Source of the DNA: Methylomonas sp.
Lineage (GTDB): Bacteria > Pseudomonadota > Gammaproteobacteria > Methylococcales > Methylomonadaceae
Assembly: GCA_002928965.1 (NCBI GenBank)
Contig: PERU01000007.1
Location: 52,964-116,963 of the forward strand
Direction: 5' to 3'
DNA length: 64,000 bases
Below the pieces are notes generated by a model. That model made no database searches. It saw only the letters and a program-made list of their open reading frames with translations, and had not been told where the DNA came from. Shown piece after piece: positions 35,187 through 43,905 of this stretch. The position numbers and the translations under genes are program-made. Position 1 is the first letter of the stretch, and every line of letters begins with the position of its first letter.

Positions 35187-37307
35187 TTATGGCTTGAAGT
35201 AAACCACCCGATTACGGCCAAGTTCTTTGGCCTGATATAAGGCAATATCGGCTTGTTTTTTGAGTGTGTCTTTATCCATGGCCAGTGGCGAAGAGAAGGC
35301 TACGCCAATGCTGGCGGAAATTTGGCTTTCGCTGCCAAAAATAATATAAGGCTTGGCTAGCTCTTCTAACAAATGAGCTGCAATTTCTTTAGGAATGCGG
35401 GATTCTGTAAAACCTTCTATCAGAATCATAAATTCGTCGCCGCCCATTCTGCCTACCATATCAAAATGCCGCACGCATGCCAGCATGCGTTCAGCGACTT
35501 GTCTTAACAGTTCATCGCCTGCATCGTGTCCAAGGCTATCGTTAACCACTTTGAAATGGTCCAAATCCAGCATCATGAGCGCCAGTGACGCCTCACTCCT
35601 AGACGCTTGCTTTAAAGCATGTTCGAGTCGATCATGAAACAGGTTGCGGTTAGCCAATTCCGTCAAGACATCAAAGTTAGCCTGATGATAGAGCGTGGCT
35701 TCAAGTTGCTTCTTGGCAGTAATTTCTTGATTTACGGTTACATAGCGTTTGATGTTTTTCTCGTCATCCAATATCGGAGAAATAGACATGGACTCCCAAT
35801 ACAGTTCACCATTACGGCGTTTGTTAACTTTCTCGCCTGTCCAGGTTGCTCCGGTTTTTAAGGTTTCCCACATTTCATGATAAAACGCATCTTCGTTTTG
35901 GCCGGATTCTAACATGCGCGGTTTTTTGCCCAGAACCTCTTCTGCGGTGTAGCCAGTTATCTCGGTGAATTTTGGATTGGTATATTCAACCTTACCATCG
36001 GCATTGGTGATGATCACCGCAGCAGGCGAACAGTGTAGAGCTTTACTTAAGGTCAGTGCTTCAAATTCAGCAAGTTTACGCTCTGTAATATCTCTATTGC
36101 TGGCCCGCCGTCCAATGAACTGACCATTTTCATCATAAATAGCCAAGCTGACATGATTAATCCAGCGTTCTTCGCCTGTGCTTGTCACGATACGGAAATC
36201 AAAGTCACGGACTTCAGTCTGATTTTCAGTCTCACTTAACTGCTGGACAATTGCTTTACTATCCTTGGGTGAAATAAGCCTATCAATTGTTATTGCACCT
36301 GATAAAAATGCCTCTGCGGAGTAACCGGTGATGCGTTCGCAGGAGGGCGAAACGAATAACAACTTCCCCTCCGGCGAGATCCAATATTCCCAATCATGGG
36401 TATGATTGGCGATAGCTCTAAACCAACTTTCACTCTTTCTGAGAGCTTCTGCCTGCTTTAAGGCCTTACGCTCGGCTTGGGTTCTTTTTTTCGTTTCAGC
36501 TTTCAATTCCTGGTAGGTCATATATAGGCTGATCAATAGGCCAGTTAAGACAGTTAAATAACTGGCCTTCTTTAATAAATGGGCGATGTTGAATTCGGTG
36601 TCGTAAAGTTGGTCGGAATTGGGCATGAATACCGTCTGAGTTGCTAGGCCGACGATGAGTGACAGTATCAACCAGTGCTCGAATACGTCTCGCCGCCAAT
36701 CGCCTTTGAATAAATAGCCAAACAAGGCCAGACCAAAAAAAGTAGCGGGCATGAGTTCAAAGGGTCGGGGTAGCCAGCTAGCTGCAAAACCATAATCAGG
36801 CAGAGGTGCTAAAGAGAAGACAATGAAACAACTGAGCGTTGCCAGGGTTGTGAACAGGAAAACACGCGACACTCTCGGTGTATAGACTTGATTGCGACGT
36901 TTGTACCACAACAGCCAACTCACAAACATAAGCAGGGACAAGAATAATCGGGAGGCTATCCAACTCCAGGGGATCAGATGCGGCATGTCGGACGGCATGT
37001 AAGGCTGAAACCACCACGAGGTAACTACGGCGTGGTAACCATCCAACAGTGCAGTTCCCAGAAAACCGGCACCGATATAAAGAAACTGGGCGTCACGCTG
37101 ACTAAAAAATCGAACTAACGACATGGCACCTACGAAAGAGGCCAATAAAGTTGCGACCACTTCCATCAGAGTATGCAAATGCATGCTGCCTTGCCATTTG
37201 ACACTCTGCAACATAAAACTGCAGCTCAATAACAACACACTTGTCAGCACATATAGCAGCGCTCGTTGTTTATCTATTGTGTTGGGTCTGGCTGACATGA
37301 CGGGCAA
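35187..37307 (-). CDS. Membrane diguanylate cyclase, MASE3-PAS-PAS-GGDEF
   Basis: A 706-residue sensor. Residues 1-270 have about eight membrane segments of MASE3 type (LLDGYHAVVTSWWFQ, then LIPWSWIASRLFLSLLMFVSW). A PAS domain follows at about 295-410 (WEYWISPEGKLLFVSPSCERITGYS), a second at 415-530 (CSPAAVIITNADGKVEYTNPKF), and a GGDEF domain at 540-706. The active site is intact (GGDEF at 622-626) and an RxxD inhibition site, RHFD, lies 5 residues before it. So it likely makes cyclic-di-GMP and is product-inhibited. There is no EAL domain. It could influence the PilZ proteins at 38486 and 53469 and the PGA genes. Confidence 0.92.
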   Translation of the reverse strand: MPVMSARPNTIDKQRALLYVLTSVLLLSCSFMLQSVKWQGSMHLHTLMEVVATLLASFVGAMSLVRFFSQRDAQFLYIGAGFLGTALLDGYHAVVTSWWFQPYMPSDMPHLIPWSWIASRLFLSLLMFVSWLLWYKRRNQVYTPRVSRVFLFTTLATLSCFIVFSLAPLPDYGFAASWLPRPFELMPATFFGLALFGYLFKGDWRRDVFEHWLILSLIVGLATQTVFMPNSDQLYDTEFNIAHLLKKASYLTVLTGLLISLYMTYQELKAETKKRTQAERKALKQAEALRKSESWFRAIANHTHDWEYWISPEGKLLFVSPSCERITGYSAEAFLSGAITIDRLISPKDSKAIVQQLSETENQTEVRDFDFRIVTSTGEERWINHVSLAIYDENGQFIGRRASNRDITERKLAEFEALTLSKALHCSPAAVIITNADGKVEYTNPKFTEITGYTAEEVLGKKPRMLESGQNEDAFYHEMWETLKTGATWTGEKVNKRRNGELYWESMSISPILDDEKNIKRYVTVNQEITAKKQLEATLYHQANFDVLTELANRNLFHDRLEHALKQASRSEASLALMMLDLDHFKVVNDSLGHDAGDELLRQVAERMLACVRHFDMVGRMGGDEFMILIEGFTESRIPKEIAAHLLEELAKPYIIFGSESQISASIGVAFSSPLAMDKDTLKKQADIALYQAKELGRNRVVYFKP

Positions 37308-37499
37308 ATTTTAAAAACAGGGTTGGGTATTAGAATACCCTAATTCGTAACCCTACAGCCAGGTTGGTTGACTAGCTGTAGGCATGGTTAGTTGAGCTGT
37401 GATGTTTCAAACAATACCTTGCTGAAAAAAGTAGCCATTTACAGCTAACAATCAGTCTTTAACAGTAAAATGTAAACTTTGAGTTTATAGTGTAATCCT

Positions 37500-38384
37500 A
37501 TGGACAAATTCAATAACATGCAGGTGTTTTGCCGTATTGTCGAATTGGGGACTTTTTCTGCGGTGGCTAAAGAGATGAAGTTGTCGACCATGATGATCAG
37601 TAAGTACATGGCACAACTGGAAGCCTCATTAGGCGTGGTGTTGCTGAATCGCACCACGCGCAGCTTGAGTCTGACCAGTGCTGGCGAGGCTTATTACAAC
37701 CGCAGCAAACAGCTGCTGGAAGACTTGGCGGAGTTGGAAACCTCAACCACGCAACATGGCGAGCATGTCAAAGGCTATATCAAGGTCAGTGCGCCGATTG
37801 ATTTTGGCGGTATTTATATGGTGCCGGCTATCGAGCACTATCTACGCAACTATCCGGAAGTCAAAATAGTCATGACATTGGATAATAAACCACCCAATTT
37901 GCGAGACGGTAGTTTTGATTTGTCGTTACTGGTTACCGATAAACTCGATCCAGGGGTGGTGGCAAGGAAAATCGCTGAAACCGAATTATGTACTTATGCA
38001 TCACCTGCTTATCTGGCCGAGAAAGGGTGCCCGACATCAATCGAAGCACTCGCTCAACATCAATGTTTACACTACGTAGATACGCCGCATGGGGATTATT
38101 GGTTATTTGATGTCAACGGCGAACAGAAAAGAATCAAAACCGACTGGGTGTTGGCCTCTAATAATGGCCGCGCTTTATGTCAGGCTGCAGCATTAGGCAT
38201 GGGTATTGTGCAAGCGCCCCGTTTGTCGGTAATTTCTTATCTGCAAAGTGGCGAGTTAGTTGAGATTTTGCGTGATTATCGGCGGCCAACACTGGCAGTC
38301 TATGCCACTTATCTGCAGCGACGCTTTTATCCGGCTAAATTGACCACGTTTGTGGATTTTCTGTTGGCATATTTCGAGCGGTAA
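37500..38384 (+). CDS. LysR-family transcriptional regulator
   Basis: A 294-residue LysR protein. The N-terminal winged helix (about 4-62) is MQVFCRIVELGTFSAVAKEM with HTH residues STMMISKYMAQLEASLGVVL and RTTRSLSLTSAGEAYY. The effector-binding domain spans about 88-294. Its closest look is the CrgA/AaeR-like group (GYIKVSAPIDFGGIYMVP). The target is unknown. It faces a GGDEF gene on the opposite strand and precedes a PilZ gene. Confidence 0.9.
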   Translation: MDKFNNMQVFCRIVELGTFSAVAKEMKLSTMMISKYMAQLEASLGVVLLNRTTRSLSLTSAGEAYYNRSKQLLEDLAELETSTTQHGEHVKGYIKVSAPIDFGGIYMVPAIEHYLRNYPEVKIVMTLDNKPPNLRDGSFDLSLLVTDKLDPGVVARKIAETELCTYASPAYLAEKGCPTSIEALAQHQCLHYVDTPHGDYWLFDVNGEQKRIKTDWVLASNNGRALCQAAALGMGIVQAPRLSVISYLQSGELVEILRDYRRPTLAVYATYLQRRFYPAKLTTFVDFLLAYFER

Positions 38385-38485
38385 CGGCTGTGTCTGCAAT
38401 CAAACCCCGTATTTAGTACAGATAAATTTTACCGTTTAAAGGATTGTGCCTATACTTTAGGCCATGAAAAAATGGAGCCTGAGAA

Positions 38486-38848
38486 GTGGAAGCCGACAAA
38501 CGTATTCATCAACGATTCTGTCCCCAAGGGCTTAAAGCACATATCATTATCGATCCACCGCCTCCCGATGCAGAAATTGTGATCGATGGCTGTGTGGTGG
38601 ATATAAGTTATAGCGGTATTAAAATTAAATTGAAACGGCCTTTGGAGCAGCAGGTTGATAACGCAGAATTGCGCATATCCATTGTGTTGCCGGAATCTGG
38701 GGTAGTTATGCGGATTCATGGCATGATCAAACATATCCAGGAACAGCAGCAATGTGGTTTGCAATATTCAGATCAGCATACCGAGGATGAATTGGATAAC
38801 CTGATGTTTGAGTGTATTAAGTTCGTCGAGCAGCCTGATCTGGCATGA
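38486..38848 (+). CDS. PilZ-domain protein
   Basis: A 120-residue protein that starts with GTG. The cyclic-di-GMP binding motifs are both present: RIHQR (RxxxR, about residues 6-10) and DISYSG (D/NxSxxG, about 39-44). The rest is the PilZ barrel. It is a single-domain receptor and may act on an unknown partner. It overlaps the YbdD-like gene by 4 bases (ATGA). A GGDEF cyclase lies nearby on the other strand. Confidence 0.85.
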   Translation: MEADKRIHQRFCPQGLKAHIIIDPPPPDAEIVIDGCVVDISYSGIKIKLKRPLEQQVDNAELRISIVLPESGVVMRIHGMIKHIQEQQQCGLQYSDQHTEDELDNLMFECIKFVEQPDLA

Positions 38849-39042
38849 AACAAACCTTACAGCCGGTATTTTCTTTAATCAAGTGCTTTTGGCAAAATTG
38901 TAACGGGGAAACCGCTTATCAGCGTTACCTTCTGCACTGGCAACAGCATCACGCTGACGGTCATCGGCAACCCTTGAGCCGCAAAGCCTTTTTTGCCGCA
39001 GAAACGCAGCGTAAATGGAACGGCATCAAACGGTGCTGCTGA
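38845..39042 (+). CDS. YbdD/YjiX-like small protein
   Basis: A 65-residue protein of the YbdD/YjiX (DUF466) type: a CFW...C start, AYQRYLLHWQQHHADGHRQP in place of the YxxYVxHMxxxHPD motif, then SRKAFFAAETQRKW and the characteristic ending RCC. In E. coli this family sits next to the pyruvate or peptide importer CstA, and YjiX is thought to assist it. No CstA is near here; instead the gene is coupled to a PilZ protein. Confidence 0.75.
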   Translation: MKQTLQPVFSLIKCFWQNCNGETAYQRYLLHWQQHHADGHRQPLSRKAFFAAETQRKWNGIKRCC

Positions 39043-39086
39043 CGTTGGGTCGATAATTCTAATGCAGTTTTAGTGCTACTGATTAG

Positions 39087-39494
39087 TCAAAGATTTTTAT
39101 ACATCCCTTCCAGCACAAGTGAATTGGGGCTGACCATGCCTACCACTTGACCGTTATCGACCACCGGTGCACGCACCAGATTGTAATTGGAAAATAAACG
39201 CGAACAATGCCGGATGTCCATTTCGGGGTTTACCTGAATCACCGGACAGGTCATGATTTCATAGACATTGACTCGATCAGGGGCTTTATCCTTGGCCAAC
39301 ACGTGTCTGGCAATATCACCACAGGTCACCAGACCATAATCATCATAGTCATGGCGTTTTTTGACTATCAGTACCGAGGTTTTGTTGGCTTTCATTAGTA
39401 TCAGCGCTTCTTTGACTGTAGCCGAGCCATTGATGCTGGAAAAGTCGGTTTTCATGATGTCGCTGACGCGAATGATTTTAGCGCTACTGTTCAT
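39087..39494 (-). CDS. CBS-pair protein
   Basis: A 135-residue protein formed almost wholly by two CBS motifs (about 10-65: RVSDIMKTDFSSINGSATVKEALILM; and 75-130: NVYEIMTCPVIQVNPEMDI ending VVGMVSPNSLVLEGM). CBS pairs bind adenine nucleotides and act as energy sensors on transporters and enzymes. Its ATG overlaps the end of the PII-like gene by 4 bases, so it is coupled to a second nucleotide-binding protein and to two DUF1538 membrane proteins. It is the last gene of this operon. Confidence 0.88.
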   Translation of the reverse strand: MNSSAKIIRVSDIMKTDFSSINGSATVKEALILMKANKTSVLIVKKRHDYDDYGLVTCGDIARHVLAKDKAPDRVNVYEIMTCPVIQVNPEMDIRHCSRLFSNYNLVRAPVVDNGQVVGMVSPNSLVLEGMYKNL

Positions 39495-39841
39495 ATTTCA
39501 TCTTCCAGTTCTTGAGTTAATTCTTTGACTTGATGCATCACGCCGATGGCATCTTCCACATCGATTTTAAAAGCAATACCGGTTCCAGGTGAAGTATCAA
39601 ATTCACCGGCTTTGGCGATTTTTTCCAGAATGTAACGGCTCAGATGCTCCTCCACCAAAAACAACAGAACATCCCGCTGTACTTCCAGGGTGAGTCCGAA
39701 AAAGGTTTTGGTTTGCTTACAGCCTTCACCGCGGGCCTGGGTAATGACTGTCGCGCCTTTGGCACCGCTTTTACGCGCAGTATCCATCACCAGTTCGGTT
39801 TTTGTGTCGTCAACAAAAGCAATGATTAATTTGAAACGCAT
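39491..39841 (-). CDS. PII-like protein in DUF1538 operon
   Basis: A 116-residue PII-superfamily protein: FKLIIAFVDDTKTELVMDTARKSGAKG at the start, then GATVITQARGEGCK, and GTGIAFKIDVEDAIGV near the end. The T-loop is reduced and lacks the modified tyrosine of GlnB. It is paralogous to the protein at 892-1239. It lies 9 bases after the second DUF1538 gene and overlaps the CBS gene. PII-like proteins commonly gate membrane transporters in response to nucleotides, so it probably regulates the DUF1538 pair; this is inference. Confidence 0.85.
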   Translation of the reverse strand: MRFKLIIAFVDDTKTELVMDTARKSGAKGATVITQARGEGCKQTKTFFGLTLEVQRDVLLFLVEEHLSRYILEKIAKAGEFDTSPGTGIAFKIDVEDAIGVMHQVKELTQELEDEI

Positions 39842-39850
39842 AGAAGACCC

Positions 39851-40630
39851 TCAAGAATGATTTGAATGGCGTTTTTTGGCGCGCCATGACGCCAGTTGTG
39901 CATAACACAGCACGCTGATGACCGGAAACAAACAAGCCAGTGAGATCAAGCCAAACCCATCCAGCAGTGGATTACGTCCAGGAACACATGACGACAGAGT
40001 CAGACCCAATGCTGTGACAATAGGCACCGTGACGGTAGAGGTAGTGACTCCGCCCACATCATAGGCCAGTCCGATAATCAGTTTAGGCGCGAAAATTGTC
40101 TGGATAATCACCACGGTATACGCTGCTGCGATGAAGTAATTCAACGGGGTACCCGTAACAATACGGAATATACCCAAGCCAATGGCCAAGGCTACGCCCA
40201 ACGATACAGCAATACGCAAGCCCCAGGCACTGATGGTTTTACCTGAGATTTCTTCTGCTTTATGGGCTACTGCCAGCAAGGACGGTTCGGCTAAGGTAGC
40301 AGCGGAACCGATGCAGGCACCAAATAAATAGAACCAGCCATAATCTCGCCAATTTGATGAGGCTTGACCATCAGGTAAATTCATGAATTCAGGTGCAGAC
40401 AATTGTTTGGCCATCAACTCGCCAACTGGAAACAGGGCAATGTTTAAGCCATCCAGAAAAAAAGTGATGCCAATCATCAAATTGATAAAACCCAACAAGG
40501 CTTTACCAGGGTGAGGCAATGGTTTGCGTATGACCAACAATTGAAAGCAAATAATGATTACAACAATCGGCATGACATTATGAACCGTTTCAAAAAACAC
40601 CCTTAGAAAGTGCTCAAACCACTCGCTCAT
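39851..40630 (-). CDS. DUF1538 membrane protein, second of a pair
   Basis: A 259-residue integral membrane protein with about six to seven helices. It contains the DUF1538 hallmark GGVTTSTVTVPIVTALG (about 192-208) followed by PGRNPLLDGFGLI, and an early TLAEPSLLAVAHKAEEI. The same motifs occur in its partner at 40627-41358, so the two are diverged copies that probably form one transporter. Paired DUF1538 proteins have, as I recall, been reported as a two-component Na+/H+ antiporter (UmpAB); this should be checked. The start overlaps the partner's stop by 4 bases. Confidence 0.85.
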   Translation of the reverse strand: MSEWFEHFLRVFFETVHNVMPIVVIIICFQLLVIRKPLPHPGKALLGFINLMIGITFFLDGLNIALFPVGELMAKQLSAPEFMNLPDGQASSNWRDYGWFYLFGACIGSAATLAEPSLLAVAHKAEEISGKTISAWGLRIAVSLGVALAIGLGIFRIVTGTPLNYFIAAAYTVVIIQTIFAPKLIIGLAYDVGGVTTSTVTVPIVTALGLTLSSCVPGRNPLLDGFGLISLACLFPVISVLCYAQLASWRAKKRHSNHS

Positions 40631-41358
40631 CTGACAATTCCAAATGTCATCACAAATATCATAGGCAGCAAAGAAGCGAATGCGATCAAACCAAAACCGT
40701 CGGTGACCGGATTACGGCCTTTGATGGAATTGGCCAAACCGATACCTAGCGCCGTAACCAAAGGAACAGTAATCGTTGAGGTGGTAACGCCCCCCGAATC
40801 AAAGGCGATACCAATAATCTCGGCAGGCGCGAAGGGGGTCATGGCAACCACAATAATGTAGCCACTGATGATGAAGTAGTGCAATGGCCAACCAAGCAGA
40901 ATACGTAAAACCCCCAAAACGATAGCTACCCCCACAGAAGCGGCTACGGTCAGCCGCAAAGCCAAGGCATAGTCGGCTTTTGCGGTAAGACTATTTTCGA
41001 TCATATGGGCACTCCCAGCTATGTCAGCGGCTTTCTGAGTGATCGCAAGCAAAGCGGGTTCCGCAATGGTCGTACCAAACCCCAATAAAAATGAAAATAA
41101 TAATAACCAAAAAACATTGCCTTTGCGGGCAAGTGATACCGCCATGGCATCACCGATTGGAAATAAGCTTTGTTCAAGTCCCAACAAGAAAAACGTCAGA
41201 CCTAAAACCACCATGATTGAGCCTATGATCAATTGACCGACATCCGCCAGAGGCTGACGAATCACCAGTAATTGGAAAATCAGCACCACGATCAGAATCG
41301 GCATCAGATCGAAGCAACTGCTAATAATTAATTTAAAGAATCGTTTTAGGCCAAGCAT
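40627..41358 (-). CDS. DUF1538 membrane protein, first of a pair
   Basis: A 243-residue membrane protein with about six to seven helices. It shows TIAEPALLAITQKAADIA (about 91-108), GGVTTSTITVPLVTALG (about 195-211) and KGRNPVTDGFGLIAFASLLP. The symmetry with the next gene suggests a heterodimer in which each half contributes a hairpin with the TTSTxTVPxVTALG segment. It heads the operon DUF1538-DUF1538-PII-like-CBS, all gene junctions being overlaps or under 10 bases. Ion specificity is not visible in the sequence. Confidence 0.85.
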   Translation of the reverse strand: MLGLKRFFKLIISSCFDLMPILIVVLIFQLLVIRQPLADVGQLIIGSIMVVLGLTFFLLGLEQSLFPIGDAMAVSLARKGNVFWLLLFSFLLGFGTTIAEPALLAITQKAADIAGSAHMIENSLTAKADYALALRLTVAASVGVAIVLGVLRILLGWPLHYFIISGYIIVVAMTPFAPAEIIGIAFDSGGVTTSTITVPLVTALGIGLANSIKGRNPVTDGFGLIAFASLLPMIFVMTFGIVR

Positions 41359-41455
41359 CAGGACGATTTAGGTGAACGCACTATCTGGATTTGTTGAGTA
41401 TTAAGCTGGTATTAAATAAAACTTGTCAACCATTTGTGTTGATTATGTCAGCATA

Positions 41456-41502
41456 GCAGTCGCGATTTTATGACCTTAGGTTCGCGACGGGCATCGCTCC
41501 TT
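41456..41502. repeat. Long-hairpin repeat, copy 2
   Basis: GCAGTCGCGATT, then TTATGACCTTAGGTT and the right arm CGCGACGGGCATCGCTCCTT. It matches the core of the repeat at 14531-14590 and has the better right arm. The left arm is cut off at GCAGTCG. Confidence 0.5.
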
Positions 41503-41560
41503 TGGCGATCAATCCCATCAGATAGGCCCTGCCGATCCAGACCAATTTAATCAACGCTTC

Positions 41561-41728
41561 CCTAGGAGCCTGTCCGAGAATAGAGAGCCTGCTACGGAAA
41601 AGCCCTTTTGGCCAGATTTCCCGCTCATTTTGGTTAAATAGCACCACTATTCGCCTCAAATGATCAACAAATCTGACTCAAAAATGCTTTCCCTCGCGAC
41701 GATTCTTATTCTCTGACAGACTCCTAGG
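41561..41728 (+). mobile_element. MITE-like inverted-repeat element, copy A
   Basis: About 168 bp with terminal inverted repeats of about 22 bp: CCTAGGAGCCTGTCCGAGAA at the left and, read from the other strand, CCTAGGAGTCTGTCAGAGAA at the right. The inside has no reading frame of note and aligns in full with the reverse complement of 29435-29591. Isolated ends of the family occur at 26183, 29861 and 31459. Confidence 0.75.
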
Positions 41729-41763
41729 AGCATGCGAGTTAGTCTGCAAAACCCAACTTATGT

Positions 41764-42648
41764 TCAATCGATATACCGTTTAAGTATGTCTTGATAGGCA
41801 TCTATGCGACGGTCGCGCAAAAACGGCCAGATACGTCGGACGTCTTCGCTACGTTTCGGATCTAGACTGGCAAACAGCAGCGTGTCCTGTTGATCGTCTG
41901 CTTGTTGCAAAAATTCACCCTGAGGACCGACGATGAAGCTGTTACCCCAGAATTGCAAGCCATTGACTTGATCCGGCGCAGTTTCATAACCAATCCGGTT
42001 GCAGGAGATTAATGGCAAGCCATTGGCGACTGCATGGCCGCGTTGTACAGTGATCCAGGCTTCCAGCTGGCGCTGCTTTTCTGCTTGCTCATCGTCCGGG
42101 TTCCAGCCGATTGCCGTCGGGTAAATCAGGATGTCTGCACCGGCCAATGCCATCAATCGGGCGGCTTCCGGATACCATTGGTCCCAGCAGATCAATACAC
42201 CTAATTTGCCAATCGAAGTTTCAATGGGTTTAAAGCCCAAATCACCCGGCGTAAAGTAGAATTTTTCGTAAAACCCTGGATCGTCCGGGATGTGCATCTT
42301 GCGAAAGGTACCGGCGATACTGCCGTCCTTGTCAAACACCACGGCGGTGTTGTGATAAAGACCGGGTGCGCGTTTTTCAAAAATCGTCGAGACGATCACG
42401 ACTTGGTTGGCTTTGGCAGCTTGACTCAAGGTCTCGCAGGTCGGGCCGGGAATGACTTGGGCCATGTCGAAACAGTCGGTGTCTTCGCTTTGGCAAAAAT
42501 AATGGTCCAGATGCAATTCCGGCAACACCACCAGGTCGGCGTTTTGGCGAGCGGCTTGTTCGATTTGACTAATGGAATACGCCAGATTGGTGTCTCGGCC
42601 GCGATTGCAGGGTTGTTGCACGGCACAGGCAATAATGGATTTTTTCAT
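41764..42648 (-). CDS. aguB: N-carbamoylputrescine amidase
   Basis: A 294-residue nitrilase-family enzyme with the catalytic triad E44 (LPELHLDHYFC), K117 (FRKMHIPDD) and C154 (LICWDQWYPEA). The YFC and HIPDDPGFYEKFYF segments are typical of N-carbamoylputrescine amidases. It hydrolyses N-carbamoylputrescine to putrescine, CO2 and ammonia. It follows aguA on the same strand after 116 bp, completing the agmatine-to-putrescine route. Confidence 0.94.
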   Translation of the reverse strand: MKKSIIACAVQQPCNRGRDTNLAYSISQIEQAARQNADLVVLPELHLDHYFCQSEDTDCFDMAQVIPGPTCETLSQAAKANQVVIVSTIFEKRAPGLYHNTAVVFDKDGSIAGTFRKMHIPDDPGFYEKFYFTPGDLGFKPIETSIGKLGVLICWDQWYPEAARLMALAGADILIYPTAIGWNPDDEQAEKQRQLEAWITVQRGHAVANGLPLISCNRIGYETAPDQVNGLQFWGNSFIVGPQGEFLQQADDQQDTLLFASLDPKRSEDVRRIWPFLRDRRIDAYQDILKRYID

Positions 42649-42764
42649 AAGGTTGGCTGTTTTCGGTATGAAAAAACAAGCGTTACACTGGTCTTATAAG
42701 CCAGTGCGAGCGCAAGGTTTATGATTTTGGTGCAAATAGCTACTGCTATTACACCTATGTAAAA

Positions 42765-43802
42765 TTAAGGTTCGAAGTTCAGCTTCACAAAGGCAGGCAC
42801 TTGCATGCTGGCGCAATGTAAGCTGCCGTATTGATGCACCAATGGACGGCAAGGTACCGCAATGACTTCGTGATCAGGGAAGCATTCCGCCAATCGTGTC
42901 AGGGCAATCGCGTCGTTGGGGTCATCATAAACCGGTACCAACACCGCACCATTGATGATCAGGAAATTGGAATAGTTTGCGGGTAAGCGTTGGCCGCTTT
43001 CGTCGGTAATCGGTTGCGGTAACGGCAAGGCTATCAAGCGATAGGGCTGCCCCTCCAGGGTTTTGAAGGCCTTTAACTGCGTTTCCATGTTTTTCAGGCT
43101 TTGATAATGCGCATCGTCCGCATCGTCGCAGCTGCTGTAGGCAATGGTGTTAGCATCACAAAAGCGTGCCAGGGTGTCGATGTGGGCATCGGTATCGTCT
43201 CCGGCAAGATTATCCTGCTCCACCCATAAGATTCTTTTGGCACCCAGATAATGCTGTAGCTGGCTGGCGATGGCTGCTTCGGATAAATCAGGATTACGGT
43301 TGGGGTTGAACAAGCAGTTTTTGGTGGTCATGACTGTACCTTGTCCATCGGATTCCACGCTGCCGCCTTCCAGCACCAAATCAACGGTTGCGGTTGGGTG
43401 ACCTTTGAAAACAGGATGGGCGAACAATGCCAAGTTCAAGTTGTTGTCTGACTGATGCGGGTATTTGTTGCCCCAACCGTTAAATCGGAAATTCAGCAGT
43501 TGCAGTTTGGCTTTCGGGTGTTGCCATTCCAGGCTTAAAAATACGGTGTCCCGTACCCAAATGTCATTGAAATCGGCCTGTACAAAATGAATGTTGCCGG
43601 TGCCTTTCAGCAAACCTTGAATGTGTTCCTGATGCTCGCCGTTTTTGCAAATGATCAATAGCGGTTGAAAGCGGCTGATGGTAGTGGCAATGGCATGATA
43701 AGTATCTTCAACGGCAGACAGGTTGACAAAGTCTCCGCTGGCATGTGGCCAAGCGATAACGACTGCAGATTGCGGTTCCCATTCGGCTGGAAAACGGATC
43801 AT
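42765..43802 (-). CDS. aguA: Agmatine deiminase
   Basis: The ATG at 43802 has GGAGAG 6-10 bases before it and gives 345 residues beginning IRFPAEWEPQSAVVIAWPH; a TTG start 10 codons upstream is less likely. Catalytic features are DIWVRDTVFL, LVLEGGSVESDGQGT, AHIDTLARF and the C-terminal active-site cysteine in GSLHCASMQVP. It converts agmatine to N-carbamoylputrescine. Arginine decarboxylase is not in the window. Confidence 0.94.
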   Translation of the reverse strand: MIRFPAEWEPQSAVVIAWPHASGDFVNLSAVEDTYHAIATTISRFQPLLIICKNGEHQEHIQGLLKGTGNIHFVQADFNDIWVRDTVFLSLEWQHPKAKLQLLNFRFNGWGNKYPHQSDNNLNLALFAHPVFKGHPTATVDLVLEGGSVESDGQGTVMTTKNCLFNPNRNPDLSEAAIASQLQHYLGAKRILWVEQDNLAGDDTDAHIDTLARFCDANTIAYSSCDDADDAHYQSLKNMETQLKAFKTLEGQPYRLIALPLPQPITDESGQRLPANYSNFLIINGAVLVPVYDDPNDAIALTRLAECFPDHEVIAVPCRPLVHQYGSLHCASMQVPAFVKLNFEP

Positions 43803-43905
43803 GGAATACTCTCCGGGGTAGTATGGTTTCAAAACAGTTGAAGTATTGTATCAATTGCTGACTGGCGAATGTTTTACGTGCAGGAAATTTATCAACGGAT
43901 ATGGC

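Larger units (their letters stand above)
41359..41763. other. Intergenic region, 405 bp, built largely of repeats
   Basis: This lies upstream of the DUF1538 operon and after the end of aguB. The promoter of the DUF1538 operon must be in about 41360-41455. The rest consists of the long-hairpin repeat copy (41456-41502) and the MITE-like element (41561-41728). Confidence 0.5.
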
